Of a stretch of DNA of 11,810 nucleotides, positions 1 through 8,837 are shown piece after piece (the stretch's first letter is position 1; each line of letters opens with the position of its first letter). The translations under genes and the position numbers were made by a program. Source of the stretch: Saccoglossus kowalevskii (Eukaryota > Hemichordata > Enteropneusta > Harrimaniidae); NCBI RefSeq assembly GCF_000003605.2, contig NW_003155775.1, forward strand, positions 20,778 to 32,587, in the 5' to 3' direction. The notes under the pieces were generated by a model, which did not search any database, was not told the DNA's origin, and was given only the letters and a program-made list of their open reading frames with translations.

Positions 1-182
1 CTTAAGGCGACCTTTTCTAGTGACGACACGGTACAAATCTGTCTCCCAAAGATCGATGACGCTCTAAAAATACCTGGACAGGATGCTCGAATGACGGTTT
101 AATATGACTGATATGACATTATACCACAAATAATCAGATCATCACATTGAATGAACGGAACACAATATTATTGCGGAAACAT

Positions 183-249
183 TAAACCATCGATAATTTG
201 TTATTTATTAAGAAAAGACCAAACCATTAATAACTTTCTATTTATTAAT
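183..249. repeat. Imperfect 30-bp direct duplication, 37-bp offset
   Basis: The segment starting at 183 (TAAACCATCGATAATTTG, then TTATTTATTAAG) recurs at 220 as CAAACCATTAATAACTTT followed by CTATTTATTAAT. About 23 of 30 positions match without gaps. The sequence is AT-rich, so part of the match may be composition, but the shared AAACCAT start and TATTTATTAA end at fixed spacing suggest an old slippage duplication. Confidence 0.4.
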
Positions 250-368
250 TTATTTAGAAATGAATTATATTAATACTCATTTCAACTTACATAATAGTCA
301 GTAAAGGATAAAGAAAACAACGAAATAATTAAAGAATAATTAAATAAATACAAATCTACGGGCAGTAT

Positions 369-414
369 ACTCAAGTTCTGGACTGCCACAACACATCCTC
401 GTAGCAGGTTGAGT
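369..414. repeat. Small imperfect hairpin
   Basis: ACTCAA (369-374) pairs with TTGAGT (409-414), and after a small internal bulge CTG (378-380) pairs with CAG (405-407). The loop is about 24 nt. The stem is short and could arise by chance; no function is implied. Confidence 0.3.
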
Positions 415-553
415 AATTTTATTTCATTTGAAACAATAGTTACTTAGTACATGCTTCGATGTATTTTTCATTTAAGCATATAACACTATGTTCAAATATA
501 AGTACACTATTATACAAAACTATAACGATTACATAACAAAATGAAAATATAAG

Positions 554-630
554 TTAACATATGCTGGTAAGAAGTAAAATGTACTGCAGATAACTATAAT
601 ATGTGCTCTTTAACATAATATCGTAAGAAG
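554..630. repeat. 21-bp imperfect direct repeat, 56-bp offset
   Basis: TTAACATA followed five or six bases later by GTAAGAAGT occurs at about 554-574 and again at about 610-630. The two outer blocks are identical and only the centre differs (TGCTG against ATATC). The pair looks like a local duplication with a diverged middle. GTAAGA resembles a splice donor, but no reading frame enters it. Confidence 0.4.
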
Positions 631-1197
631 TTATAACTAATTCTGAACAATTCGCCAGTAAAGGGTTCTATGACCATGTACGTTGTATATTTTATTATTC
701 TCCACACTGAACACAAACACTGTTTTTTCACTCGTCGATATGTGACGTTTTGCAATTGAATATCACACAGAAATGTCTTTACATATTAATACAGTAATAT
801 ATTTTGAGATAATTATGGAGACTTCCTGCACCAACTCCCCAACAGCATGCTCGCTAAGAATGAGACAAAAAAATAATTATTTAATTAAGGTGAAACAATT
901 ACTCGCACGGGTAGTCACTTTACGTATGTGGCAGCGGGTATTCATCGGATCGGCTGCTATATTGTCTTTATAGCAAAGGATCACTTTGACAACCACGTTT
1001 TACTATCTATGAATGAGAAATTAATAAATCGATCCTGGTAGAGACGATAAAATTGTAACAATATTTCGTGCTCTAACAAAATATTTTACTTAACACTATC
1101 TCCTACAGTTACAGGATGATTATGTCAAAGTGTAATAATATTAGAAAATGTGTTTTCATTGTTGTTTGCAAATTGTATAGTTGAAATTCTTCTTTGA

Positions 1198-1214
1198 TGT
1201 GAAACAGTTTCACA
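1198..1214. repeat. 17-nt odd palindrome TGTGAAAC-A-GTTTCACA
   Basis: Two perfect 8-bp arms flank a single central A. Such dyads are typical of dimeric binding sites. At this base composition roughly 0.4 palindromes of this arm length are expected in the window by chance, so the site is recorded without a functional claim. Confidence 0.35.
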
Positions 1215-1357
1215 CAAGTCAACATTGAGAAAATATAATAATGCATTCAATTGTAAAATTATGTCGAAAAAAGTCATGCACCATATTGAATGCTTAATAG
1301 GCTTCAGATGCAAATGACACCAAATCTAATTAAGAGTGAGATAGCTTTTTACTCTTC

Positions 1358-1530
1358 AAACAGCGTTTTGTTATCTTCCGTCATTGCGTACGCTGTTTAT
1401 GTGACCTATGTAACCATGGTTTTGGAACAATAAACGCGATGGCGGGAGCGAGTGAAACGCCGTTTGCAGAGCAAAATAAATCACGTGACTCTCATACTCA
1501 GAACGATATTTCGGCGGCCATTTGAATCTA
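1358..1530. promoter_or_regulatory. CpG-bearing, less AT-rich block
   Basis: This stretch stands out from its surroundings by several CpGs and by motifs common in animal regulatory DNA: an 8-bp inverted repeat AAACAGCG/CGCTGTTT (1358-1365 and 1391-1398), AACCATGGTT, GGCGGGAGCG, the E-box TCACGTGA (about 1481-1488) and a YY1-like GCCATTTGAAT (1517-1527). No TATA box is obvious and no gene start can be identified on either side. It may be a weak regulatory block, or the remnant of a dispersed repeat, because part of it recurs at 7659-7736. Confidence 0.25.
1442..1527 (+). repeat. Four-block dispersed repeat, copy A
   Basis: The ordered blocks are GCGGGAGC (1442-1449), AAAATAAAT (1473-1481), CGATATTT (1504-1511) and GCCATTTGAAT (1517-1527). 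The same four blocks occur in the same order and strand at 7659-7736, with spacings that differ by up to 17 bp. Sequence between the blocks is not clearly alignable by eye. The simplest reading is two heavily diverged copies of one dispersed element, with shared regulatory architecture as the alternative. Confidence 0.3.
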
Positions 1531-1557
1531 AGCTTATTATGACACACAAATATAGGT

Positions 1558-3670
1558 TGTGTGACAAGATTAAAACATTGTAAAATTCAACTGATGTTAT
1601 TTCATTAGTTGTCTGAAAAACTTTGCATATGTATTTAGACAGAAACTATTGTGACGATTTCCCATTGTCAAGATATGATTAAAACATGAAATAGTATGTA
1701 TTGCCTGTACTGAAAGTTCATGTAACTTTGTCACAAATAATTAACTCAATTAAATGTATATAAATAACAATAATGTGTAATAATAAACCAGAAAAGAAGC
1801 GTTAGATAGCGTAAAATTATAACAATAAATTAATTCCCACTATAAATATATACATATACATATGAGTAATAATATATAATGGTTTAGATTGTGACATATC
1901 CCATTTAATAGGCTTGTGGTGTTCAGTTTACATCTATGACCTACACGTATTAAACATTCCTGTCAGTTATGCTTATAAATCAATGATGCATAACAGATTT
2001 TATCTTTCTTTGAAACTGCAACTATGAAAATTACAGATCACAAATATTAAGTTACAATTGGCCTACAAATAACAGGAGATTAAATATTAAACTCTTATAA
2101 CTCTACTTTAAATTTCCTGAAGTTAGGGTTCGTCACATGTGTGCATGATGATCAAGGTCTGCCTTCTCCCGAGTAACTCGGACTGCCAAGCAAAGAATGA
2201 CCAAAGAATGTGGAACCAATCACAATTAATTAAACTCTTTGCTATTTCTCTTTATCCCATATATATTGACAGTTCAGTGTAATACAAATCTAGATTGACC
2301 CTTTGACATTATGCTTGACTGCCCCAAAATATACAAATGTTGGTGGTGTTACACAATATTTCTTGAATTATTATTAGAAATGATACAAACTTGAATATTT
2401 CTGGTAGTTTCAGATGTCTACTAAAACACATGTGTGATACAAAGCCATATATGTGAGACTGTATTGAAAATTCTCCTAACCTCAACTTCTGCACATACAT
2501 TTGTTCTACCCATATTTGGCGGTGATTTGTCACGGATTATGAAACGGCAACGGTTTGAAGTGACTTTACATTTAGTAATTATGTTACTAATGTATGCCCA
2601 AACAATAAATATAGTGATGACTCCAACAATTATTCTATTTCCTATTCGCAATAGAATAAACGGTAATCGGACTGCGCTCACAAACTCCGATCTCTGCGTT
2701 GAGTCAATTCATTAGACAGGAATAAACAGTCATTCATGAGAAATCCTTTATTTTGCCAACTCATCACCACTGAACCATTGCAAGGCTTATATATTTATTT
2801 ATAATGCATTGCATTCTCCACTGTAAAAGCTTTAACGGACACATCTCACATAACTTCTTGCTTTTCATTTGACACTGTGAACTATCCTTAGCAGGTGGTG
2901 TTTTGTTAAACATCACATGATTTAATTAAACATACAAAATTTATAGGCATAATATTCTCGTATGTTGATTTTAGTCAGCTATATGACAAACCTCTGATGA
3001 ATTACCAAACACATTAAGATTTTAGTCACTTCTGTTTTAAAAAATGAATTCACGTAATTAAAAATGAACAGATTAACATATATTGTAAATGTTTGCCCAT
3101 AGTTGTTTATTACTGATTCTAAAGTTCCTAAGATTATTAAATAATTCCCTACGAACTATTACCTTAAACCTCGTTTTGGGAAGTGTACGTATTATTTGAC
3201 TTTCATCATCATCTAGTAGCCTTGTCCTACTTAAAGTCCACTGTGCATTTATGAATATTTCTTCCTTATTGAGTACCTCCCTATAGTAATTCAAACGCTA
3301 TTTTTATTACTAACAGAGAAAGTAGCCTGGCGTACTTATATAACGTACGGATGTACAACAAAGATTCAACTTCGATTGTTTTGGATATCGGAAATGATTT
3401 TCCCTTTCCAATAATGGCAGGCGGATATTGTCAAGAAGTGAAAAATATGCTGTTATCGCTTGGCTGACTATCAACTGTACTATTATCATCAAATAAAAGC
3501 TTACATACAACACGATTAATTGAATATTTACGGTTATTTAAGACATCGAGTATAAATCGGTCTGAAATCTTAGTTTGTACTCAACTCAAAACCCTGCCAC
3601 ACGGACATTGATAAGGTCGATGTGAATTTGTGATTTCAATTGCTGTGTATTATTATTGTCTGGCATATAT
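1558..3670. other. Long stretch without a recognisable gene
   Basis: I find no supportable gene. Between 2421 and 2715 both strands stay open for 86-93 codons in overlapping frames, but neither translation resembles a known family and the lengths are near chance expectation. A 13-nt odd palindrome CCGAGTAACTCGG lies at 2169-2181. Next to it CAAAGAATG occurs twice about 13 bp apart (about 2194-2216). The remainder is AT-rich sequence with scattered AATAAA-like hexamers that are uninformative at this composition. Confidence 0.55.
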
Positions 3671-3680
3671 GACACGTGTC
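3671..3680. promoter_or_regulatory. GACACGTGTC palindrome (E-box core)
   Basis: A perfect 10-bp palindrome centred on CACGTG, the core bound by bHLH-ZIP factors of the MYC/USF type. There is no adjoining promoter, so this is a motif match only. Confidence 0.25.
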
Positions 3681-3715
3681 AGGGTCCCTTGAAATGTAAA
3701 TAAACTACTACCAAA

Positions 3716-3760
3716 CTCTAGTTGCTAGCACCAACTAGTGATGACTAGCACCAACTAGAG
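3716..3760. repeat. 14-bp duplication (20-bp period) within a hairpin
   Basis: CTAGCACCAACTAG occurs exactly at 3725-3738 and again at 3745-3758. The outer ends CTCTAGTTG (3716-3724) and CAACTAGAG (3752-3760) are exact reverse complements, so the block can fold back. The first repeat's CCAACTAG can also pair with the left arm, giving competing stems. The block ends about 25 bp left of the transposon at 3785-4578 and is not part of its inverted arms. Confidence 0.7.
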
Positions 3761-3784
3761 CATATAGTCATATTCTATTACACG

Positions 3785-3968
3785 TATTTAAAGGAAAAGT
3801 CAAGGCTGACAACATAATACTCCCAGATGAAAGAGCTCAGCAACTGTAAGTACATGAAATTTACTATTTATCATAACATTTCATTCTCCAGATATTCAAC
3901 TTTTCACCAGTATTATGTATTCCATCGTCTTGGTTACTCAGCAAATGATTATTGGTAAAATATGACAT
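3785..3968 (+). repeat. Left inverted arm of the MITE-like element
   Basis: It begins TATTTAAAGGAAAAGTC and pairs with the right arm at 4395-4578. Best-conserved blocks are the outer 17 bp, ACAACATA, GAAAGAGCTC near 3829-3838, and GATATTC-ACTTTTCACC near 3891-3908. It includes CTGTAAGTAC near 3844-3853, which resembles a splice donor on the plus strand. Confidence 0.75.
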
Positions 3969-4095
3969 CATATCCAATGTTGTCAGAAATTGAGAAAAAG
4001 ATTTCATCTATAACTTAAAAAGTTGAACTTAAAATTGGCTGAAAGTTTAGAACATGTAACATAAATGTATCGGTACTAAACATGCATATAAAATA

Positions 4096-4109
4096 GTTGC
4101 CATGGCAAC
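4096..4109. promoter_or_regulatory. Perfect palindromic RFX X-box-type motif
   Basis: GTTGCCATGGCAAC matches the symmetrical X-box consensus GTNRCC-N2-RGNAAC at every position. In animals this motif is bound by RFX winged-helix factors, which control ciliary and some immune genes. It lies in the interior of the MITE-like element, about 85 bp left of its centre. The corresponding place in the opposite half reads GTTTCCATTACTAT on the plus strand near 4318-4331, a decayed version. With the base composition here about 0.008 such 14-mers are expected in the window. Binding itself is not shown. Confidence 0.5.
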
Positions 4110-4394
4110 AATACTGAAAATATTCATTTTTGTATTTTTCAACAAAATGCTCGAATTTCCTAATATTGTATACAATTTGAGTAGGTTATATAGGTGATTT
4201 ATAACCTGTAGACCACAAAAAGAGGACTCAAAAGTGTCATTCTATTTTTCAACGACTAAAATAATGATTTTTATTTTTTTACATTCGTGCCAATATCTCC
4301 ACTTTATGTGTATTTGTTTCCATTACTATAGTGATATACATGATTTATATGCACACCGAAAATTTGAAGAAATTCGCATCAGTATTTTTCACGT

Positions 4395-4578
4395 ATGTAA
4401 CACTTTACCCACAATCCTTTGTTGCAGAATCATGATGGCGGACTATATAATATTGGTGAAAAGTCGAATATCTAGAGAAAGATAAGTGATAAAAAAACTG
4501 TAAATTGCATTCTCCTACATTTGTGGAGCTCTTTCCTTAGGAGCACTATGTTGTTTGGCTCGACTTTCCCTTTAAATA
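4395..4578 (-). repeat. Right inverted arm of the MITE-like element
   Basis: Read on the minus strand it starts TATTTAAAGGGAAAGTC and follows the left arm to GGGTAAAGTGTTACAT. It contains CCTTTGTTGCAG ending at 4426, which resembles a 3' splice site on the plus strand, and CATGATGGCGGAC at 4431-4443, a YY1-like and start-context-like sequence. Confidence 0.75.
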
Positions 4579-6523
4579 TAAGTTTTTCACAAATTACCCA
4601 CAGTGTTAACTGGCGCTAAATGTGCTATGATGTTTTGACCACGAATATTCGATGACTAGCGAATGCGCAAATCGGACTGGCTGATAGGGCCATGGAATAG
4701 TAACGCCCAAAGTGTGCGTGTGCATATTTACAAATGATGGCCTTGGATGGCATATCTATAGCGACGAAGAAATTTCACGTATTCTTTTTTTGGCGGGCAG
4801 GGACTTGGCTGACCTAGTATTTGAAAATGTTTCACATTAGACAAAGAACTATATTTTAAAACCGTGGCTATAAGTACTTTGCGAATCTATAGTGTCAAAG
4901 TTGGCACTCCCATGGAGGCGTCAACCTAGAAAGTCGAATCGGACGTGTTTCCACGCAGCTTCTATGCTGAATACGGGCAACTGATATTATTGTTATTATA
5001 AATTCGACTGTGTTGACTACTGACAAAGTGTCCAAAATATATGGATTACATTTTAAATAATTTGTATTATTTGAGGCCCACGTTTTTCCTGGCGACTCAA
5101 AACACCTCGAGCGGGGTGTAGGTAGAAGTATGCTATTGCTTTCATGACCAGGTGATATGCGTTCAATATATTCGTCAGTGTTGGGTTTATGGTAGTTATT
5201 ATACTCTATACAAGGTATGTTATATTTAACAGAATGTACCAGGTTATCATGCACTGCATAAGATTCGTGGAGTCTCCTGGAATTAGACGTCTAGACGTAA
5301 TAGTTACAAAAACAATTCCGTCAGCTACTTGCCTTCTCGTTTCCCGGCAGAGCCAAGCAACTAGTCAGCCAGAATTTCTATGGGTAAAAAGCTAATACGT
5401 GACAGAAAACATAATCGGAAGTCATCTCTCGTCGTTTACAGATCATCTATTTTTATCCCTTGAGTAAAAGTCCTAATACTATAATTGTGATTGCACTAAC
5501 GTGTACCTTAGTAGAAACACAAACACTATTCTGCGCATACAACAGTTTTTCTTCTTTCAAATGTCTACATCACTGACACGAGTTCAAATAGAAACACATT
5601 TCAAATTTCGAATATTATGAAATTTTGTCATCATTATCATAATTTCATTATTATAGATTCATGCCCTCAGGATACCAAAAATGAAAAACAATATGGGATA
5701 ACTGAATTATCAAAATTAGCCTCTTTGGTTTCTATGGTGAGGCTATTCCATAACATCTCAACATTTTTCGCTGTGGCATTGAATGAAAAAGTCATGTGAT
5801 TCTATTGATTCACCTTCTAATATTTTTAATCATTTCATGTGAATTTTCAGCGTAATATGATAATTTTAATTAAATACAAATATGAATTTCCCTTCCATTA
5901 TCATTGCGTATACGCGCAGTATCTTGCCGTGATGCAACATTTGAGTTAAAACTTTCTTAAATATCACCACATGTCCCTACGCACATTCCATGTATGTAAA
6001 AGTATCGTTGATTAATGTGTTATAATTCAACATGTCAATTTTCGATTCTAGAGAAATCAATATTTTACAACAATATATATTGTGAAGAATACAGATGTAT
6101 GAACGGTAAGGAGAATACGATTTTTTCAAATGCTTTGGAACAAATAGAAACTGTTTTGGTCTCATCATATGATTCGACATCCATCTTAACTGCTTAAATT
6201 TGAGCATCTGAAAAATACTTAGAAAGTGACAAGTTGAATTATAACACGTTGATTGGCATTAAAAGAAAGTACATGACCCGCTGTTAACTTCGTCGTCCTC
6301 AAGGATTTCACAATACTTTTTTATGTCAGCTGAGAGAGGTCTGTATAATGACAATATTGAACTGGTACACTGGAACCCTAGTTACGTCATTCACTCTCAT
6401 TACGGCGTGTCATGTCATTACATTCTAATATGACATAGTTTTTTTATTGTCACTGACGTAGACACATGGGGTGATTCTCTATTATATATCATATATGCAA
6501 TCAATCAATTCCTTCAACTTTTT
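4579..6523. other. Stretch without a recognisable gene
   Basis: It contains the longest started open frame of the window, 119 codons on the minus strand at 4895-5254. Its translation has no recognisable domain, signal peptide or repeat, and its length is near the chance maximum. TTTTTTGGCGGGC at about 4785-4797 resembles an E2F site. ACACC and GGTGT near 5101-5118 form a short stem. Between 6385 and 6460 GTCATT and ATGACAT-type words recur without a regular period. No RNA gene is seen. Confidence 0.5.
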
Positions 6524-6540
6524 GGGGAGGTGGGGCGAGG
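6524..6540 (+). other. G-rich run, possible two-tetrad quadruplex
   Basis: GGGGAGGTGGGGCGAGG has four G-runs of two or more with loops of one to two bases. It is the most G-rich stretch of this AT-rich window. It could also serve as a KLF/Sp1-type site. It lies about 137 bp upstream of an X-box-type motif. No gene start follows. Confidence 0.3.
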
Positions 6541-6676
6541 TGACTGTTAGTTATCCAACCTGACATTTAGCAACGATTGACTGTGGTTGTTCAATAGAGT
6601 GGACAAGACTCGAACAACGGTCTATGATGAAGACAGGCCAAACAATCTCATGTACATCACGGTAATTGAAGTGAAG

Positions 6677-6690
6677 GTAACCATAGAAAC
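6677..6690. promoter_or_regulatory. Second RFX X-box-type motif
   Basis: GTAACCATAGAAAC fits GTNRCC-N2-RGNAAC fully, with the same AT spacer as the copy at 4096. It is not inside any repeat that I can see. Functional X-boxes in ciliary genes usually lie within a few hundred bases of a transcription start, but no convincing start or first exon is present. The overlapping 63-codon plus-strand frame (6581-6769) ends at TAA and is not recognised. Confidence 0.35.
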
Positions 6691-6952
6691 GGGGCAATGC
6701 GAGAGACTCAATAAAGAGATTATATCTATCAACACTTTTTTTTGTAAGTTAGCTACAGAATGTAACTGCTAAGTATTCAGGAATACCGGCACTAGATAAC
6801 CGATGGAAGGCCACAAGGTTGCAAATAGCATGAGACACACCGGATGAAAATCCAACTCACCAATTATGCTCTGCTTGGCTTAGAACACCTGCAAGTGATA
6901 AAACAAAAGCTTTGATCAGTTGTGTGATATAAACTTTGTTATTACATTTCAG

Positions 6953-7074
6953 CTGTTATTCACTTCAGTGGTAATGAACTAGAAAATATCACAGAACGCA
7001 AGGCGTTTCACTTGACTGCTGAAGATGAAGGGTGCAATGATACCGTTACTCATAGTATTTGTCAACACAATTAG
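6953..7074 (+). other. Weak candidate terminal exon
   Basis: A passable 3' splice site (AAACTTTGTTATTACATTTCAG, shown here as its two halves AAACTTTGTTA and TTACATTTCAG) ends at 6952. If the first two bases complete a codon, the frame runs 39 codons from 6955 to a TAG at 7072-7074. The peptide is hydrophilic (begins VIHFSGNELENITERK) with NIT and NDT glycosylation-type triplets and two cysteines. It matches no family I know. The length is well within chance, and no partner donor was found upstream, so this is a candidate only. Confidence 0.12.
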
Positions 7075-7510
7075 TATCAGAATAAAACATGGCAGTCTCC
7101 ATGCCCCAGGTCAATGCATTAGTTTCCCATACACAGGAAAAGCGTCATATCAACGTATTTAGAAATTATTCATGGTATTGTGAATAAAATGGTGTCAGGT
7201 ATTAAAAAGGCTGGGTGGCAAATTGAGTTATAACGTCTGACTCGACATAGAATAAATCAACTCTTCATTACTCTCCCCATGCCTATCCTTTGCAACAGGA
7301 AACGTGTGACAATAATCGCTTTCTTCTAAATGTGGTTCATTATCGTGTAATATATTAAGGTTTCAACGGAGCCGTGTTTGCTTACGTCTTCGTTTCTCGC
7401 ACGCGCTGCATGTTTTCAGGATCTAGTAATAGCATTGAGGAATCGATCCGGACCATTACTAACATTAACTGTTATGGCGACCTTTAGCATTTTGCAGTCT
7501 ATTTTGCGAA
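7075..7510. other. Stretch without a recognisable gene
   Basis: No open frame, RNA or repeat is supported. A CpG-bearing patch (CTCGCACGCGCTGC, about 7396-7409) lies near the right end, ahead of the hairpin at 7511-7576. Confidence 0.5.
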
Positions 7511-7576
7511 AACATTATTATATGAGGACATTTTAAGGCAAAACATGTAAAATAAATGACACCTTAAAATAATGTT
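7511..7576. repeat. Hairpin with a split left arm
   Basis: The right arm CCTTAAAATAATGTT (7562-7576) is complementary to two separate left pieces, AACATTATT (7511-7519) and ATTTTAAGG (7530-7538), which share three bases of overlap in the right arm. The intervening 10 bp (7520-7529) looks like an insertion into an originally continuous 15-bp arm. The inner stem is 9 bp with a 23-nt loop. The loop holds AAAATAAATG, which recurs at 7600-7609 and 7694-7703. Confidence 0.5.
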
Positions 7577-7703
7577 ATCATAACTATTATTGAGAGTTTA
7601 AAATAAATGTGTATTTCGTTCAAATATTAATTTAGTAAGTTGCATCTGTCTTCCTAGCGCGGGAGCACAGTCAGCTGGCGCACGCGTGATAATAAAATAA
7701 ATG
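7549..7703 (+). repeat. Three exact copies of AAAATAAATG
   Basis: Copies are at 7549-7558, 7600-7609 and 7694-7703. The word is AT-rich, so one extra copy could be chance. Three within 155 bp on one strand suggest local duplication. The spacing is irregular (51 and 94 bp). Confidence 0.35.
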
Positions 7704-7736
7704 CGATATTTACTATATGGGACCGCCATCTTGAAT
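7659..7736 (+). repeat. Four-block dispersed repeat, copy B
   Basis: GCGGGAGC (7659-7666), AAAATAAAT (7694-7702), CGATATTT (7704-7711) and GCCATCTTGAAT (7725-7736) occur in the same order as in copy A at 1442-1527. The last block is a strong YY1-type site on the minus strand (CAAGATGGCGG). The surrounding 7650-7790 is CpG-bearing (GCGCACGCG at 7679-7687, GTGCGCGG near 7769). It may be a repeat remnant or a small regulatory block. Confidence 0.3.
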
Positions 7737-8611
7737 GCGGCATAACACTAATTTAGTTTTAGCTGCCTGTGCGCGGAAGCAAACGAGGAAACACAACTAT
7801 TAAACCAAATTCATTGTAGATAAATATATGCCAACGACCTGTCAATATTGTGCCGCCACAAACAAATTTACGCAATGTGCATCTCTTTGGTGTCTCTAAT
7901 TTAGTTACAATCGATAATGGCAATTAAGCTGAAAAAAGGTGTTCTATTACTAAATATGCAATTTCACGATTAATTTAGTAACGATAATTCAATTTGCTAA
8001 CCGATCGTATTTTTTTTAAATGAACAGAACTCGATCAAAGTCAATAACATCAGTTTCAACTGCAAATTCATACTGTGGAACGCTGTGATTGAATAGCATA
8101 ACTAGGTATTATTTCAACATGTGATCGATCCTGGGTATATGTCGAGGGTTAACATAACTTGGCGGCTCAATGCATTCCTTAGTAATTCATTCTTATATCC
8201 AACATCTGTGCCACGTCGATTGCTACTGCATCTTTGACATTCCTTGTAGTTATCAGACGAGTTATAAATAAACGGTCATTATTATTCACACTAAATAAAA
8301 AATAAATACATGCACGTCATTGTAAAGAAGGTCAAAAGTTTGTTAGGACGAATATTTATTTTGTGTTTCTTGGATATCATATCCACCACCAGACAGTCAG
8401 ATAAATACACATACTATTAAAATACATAATCCGATCTACTGAAACCATGTAAAATATTTTTAATTGATATATCAATGCAGTGCCAGATTATAAAGTAGTT
8501 GTCGTTGTAAGGTCGACTAGTAACCCAGATATGCTAAAAAAGCATATTGCTTACTAGAGGGTTCGTCGCAGCTAGTGTATTCCCTGTTGAAGGTAGATAG
8601 AAAATAAATAG
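7737..8611. other. Stretch without a recognisable gene
   Basis: AT-rich throughout, with no open frame above about 60 codons outside the microsatellite and no RNA signature. TTGGCGGCTC near 8160 is an isolated GC-richer word. Confidence 0.5.
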
Positions 8612-8612
8612 A

Positions 8613-8643
<31 letters not shown>
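8612..8643. repeat. (AAAT)8 microsatellite
   Basis: Eight uninterrupted ATAA-phase units fill 8612-8643. They are preceded by degenerate units (AAAATAAATAG) from 8601. Translation of the minus strand gives the LFIY repeats seen in the 67-codon frame there, which is therefore an artefact. Confidence 0.95.
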
Positions 8644-8829
8644 GCTAGCACGAAGGCGACGACGGCCATCACCATGACTACGCTATAAAATACTAATATA
8701 ATCATCCATATTAGTACCATAACTTTATAACCAATATTGGTTTGAGTTACACCAGTATCGCATGAAATGAGTTCAACACAGGAATGTTGCTTTGATTTCT
8801 ATGGCGACATATTTTTTGCATCGTAACTC

Positions 8830-8837
8830 TGACGTCA
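8830..8837. promoter_or_regulatory. Perfect CRE palindrome TGACGTCA
   Basis: The full 8-bp cyclic-AMP response element, the binding site of CREB/ATF bZIP dimers. Immediately following and overlapping is TCACTTTCAAAG (8835-8846), which recurs with one change as TCACTTTGAAAG at 8912-8923. About 0.1 perfect CREs are expected here by chance at this composition. There is no promoter or gene start nearby, so function is uncertain. Confidence 0.35.

Larger units (their letters stand above)
1..1357. other. AT-rich stretch without a recognisable gene
   Basis: All open frames here are under 70 codons, which is the length expected by chance at this base composition, and none shows a recognisable protein motif. 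I see no tRNA, rRNA or snRNA signature. The stretch contains three small local structures listed separately (183-249, 369-414, 554-639) and a 17-nt odd palindrome at 1198-1214. It is probably intergenic or intronic; the two cannot be told apart here. Confidence 0.6.
3785..4578. mobile_element. Non-autonomous inverted-repeat DNA transposon (MITE-like)
   Basis: The two ends are inverted copies of each other over about 184 bp, from TATTTAAAGG at 3785 to the matching CCTTTAAATA ending at 4578. The total length is about 794 bp. Arm identity is roughly two-thirds by eye with a few 1-2-bp gaps, so the insertion or its family is old. A TA at each border fits a TA target duplication (element 3787-4576), as made by Tc1/mariner-type transposases. 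TTAA is also available inside the terminal TTTAAA on both sides, so a TTAA-specific integration cannot be excluded. Weaker inverted similarity continues inward, for example GCATATAAA near 4084 and its complement near 4343. There is no transposase; the 83-codon frame at 4234-4485 is incidental. The superfamily is left unassigned. Confidence 0.75.

Noticed and set aside
2421-2715. Overlapping plus (93-codon) and minus (86-codon) open frames
   Set aside because: Both strands are open together, which reflects local stop-codon depletion; neither translation resembles a known family.
3073-3513. Two minus-strand frames of 73 and 67 codons in tandem
   Set aside because: Chance length, no recognisable motif, and no splice or frameshift relationship that joins them sensibly.
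4234-4485. 83-codon plus-strand frame inside the transposon
   Set aside because: It crosses the right inverted arm and shows no transposase motif; it is incidental to the repeat.
4895-5254. 119-codon minus-strand open frame, the longest started frame in the window
   Set aside because: Length is near the expected chance maximum (about 0.3 such frames expected), there is no recognisable domain, and no splice sites or promoter agree with it.
8517-8720. 67-codon minus-strand frame with LFIY repeats
   Set aside because: The repeats are the translated AAAT microsatellite at 8612-8643.
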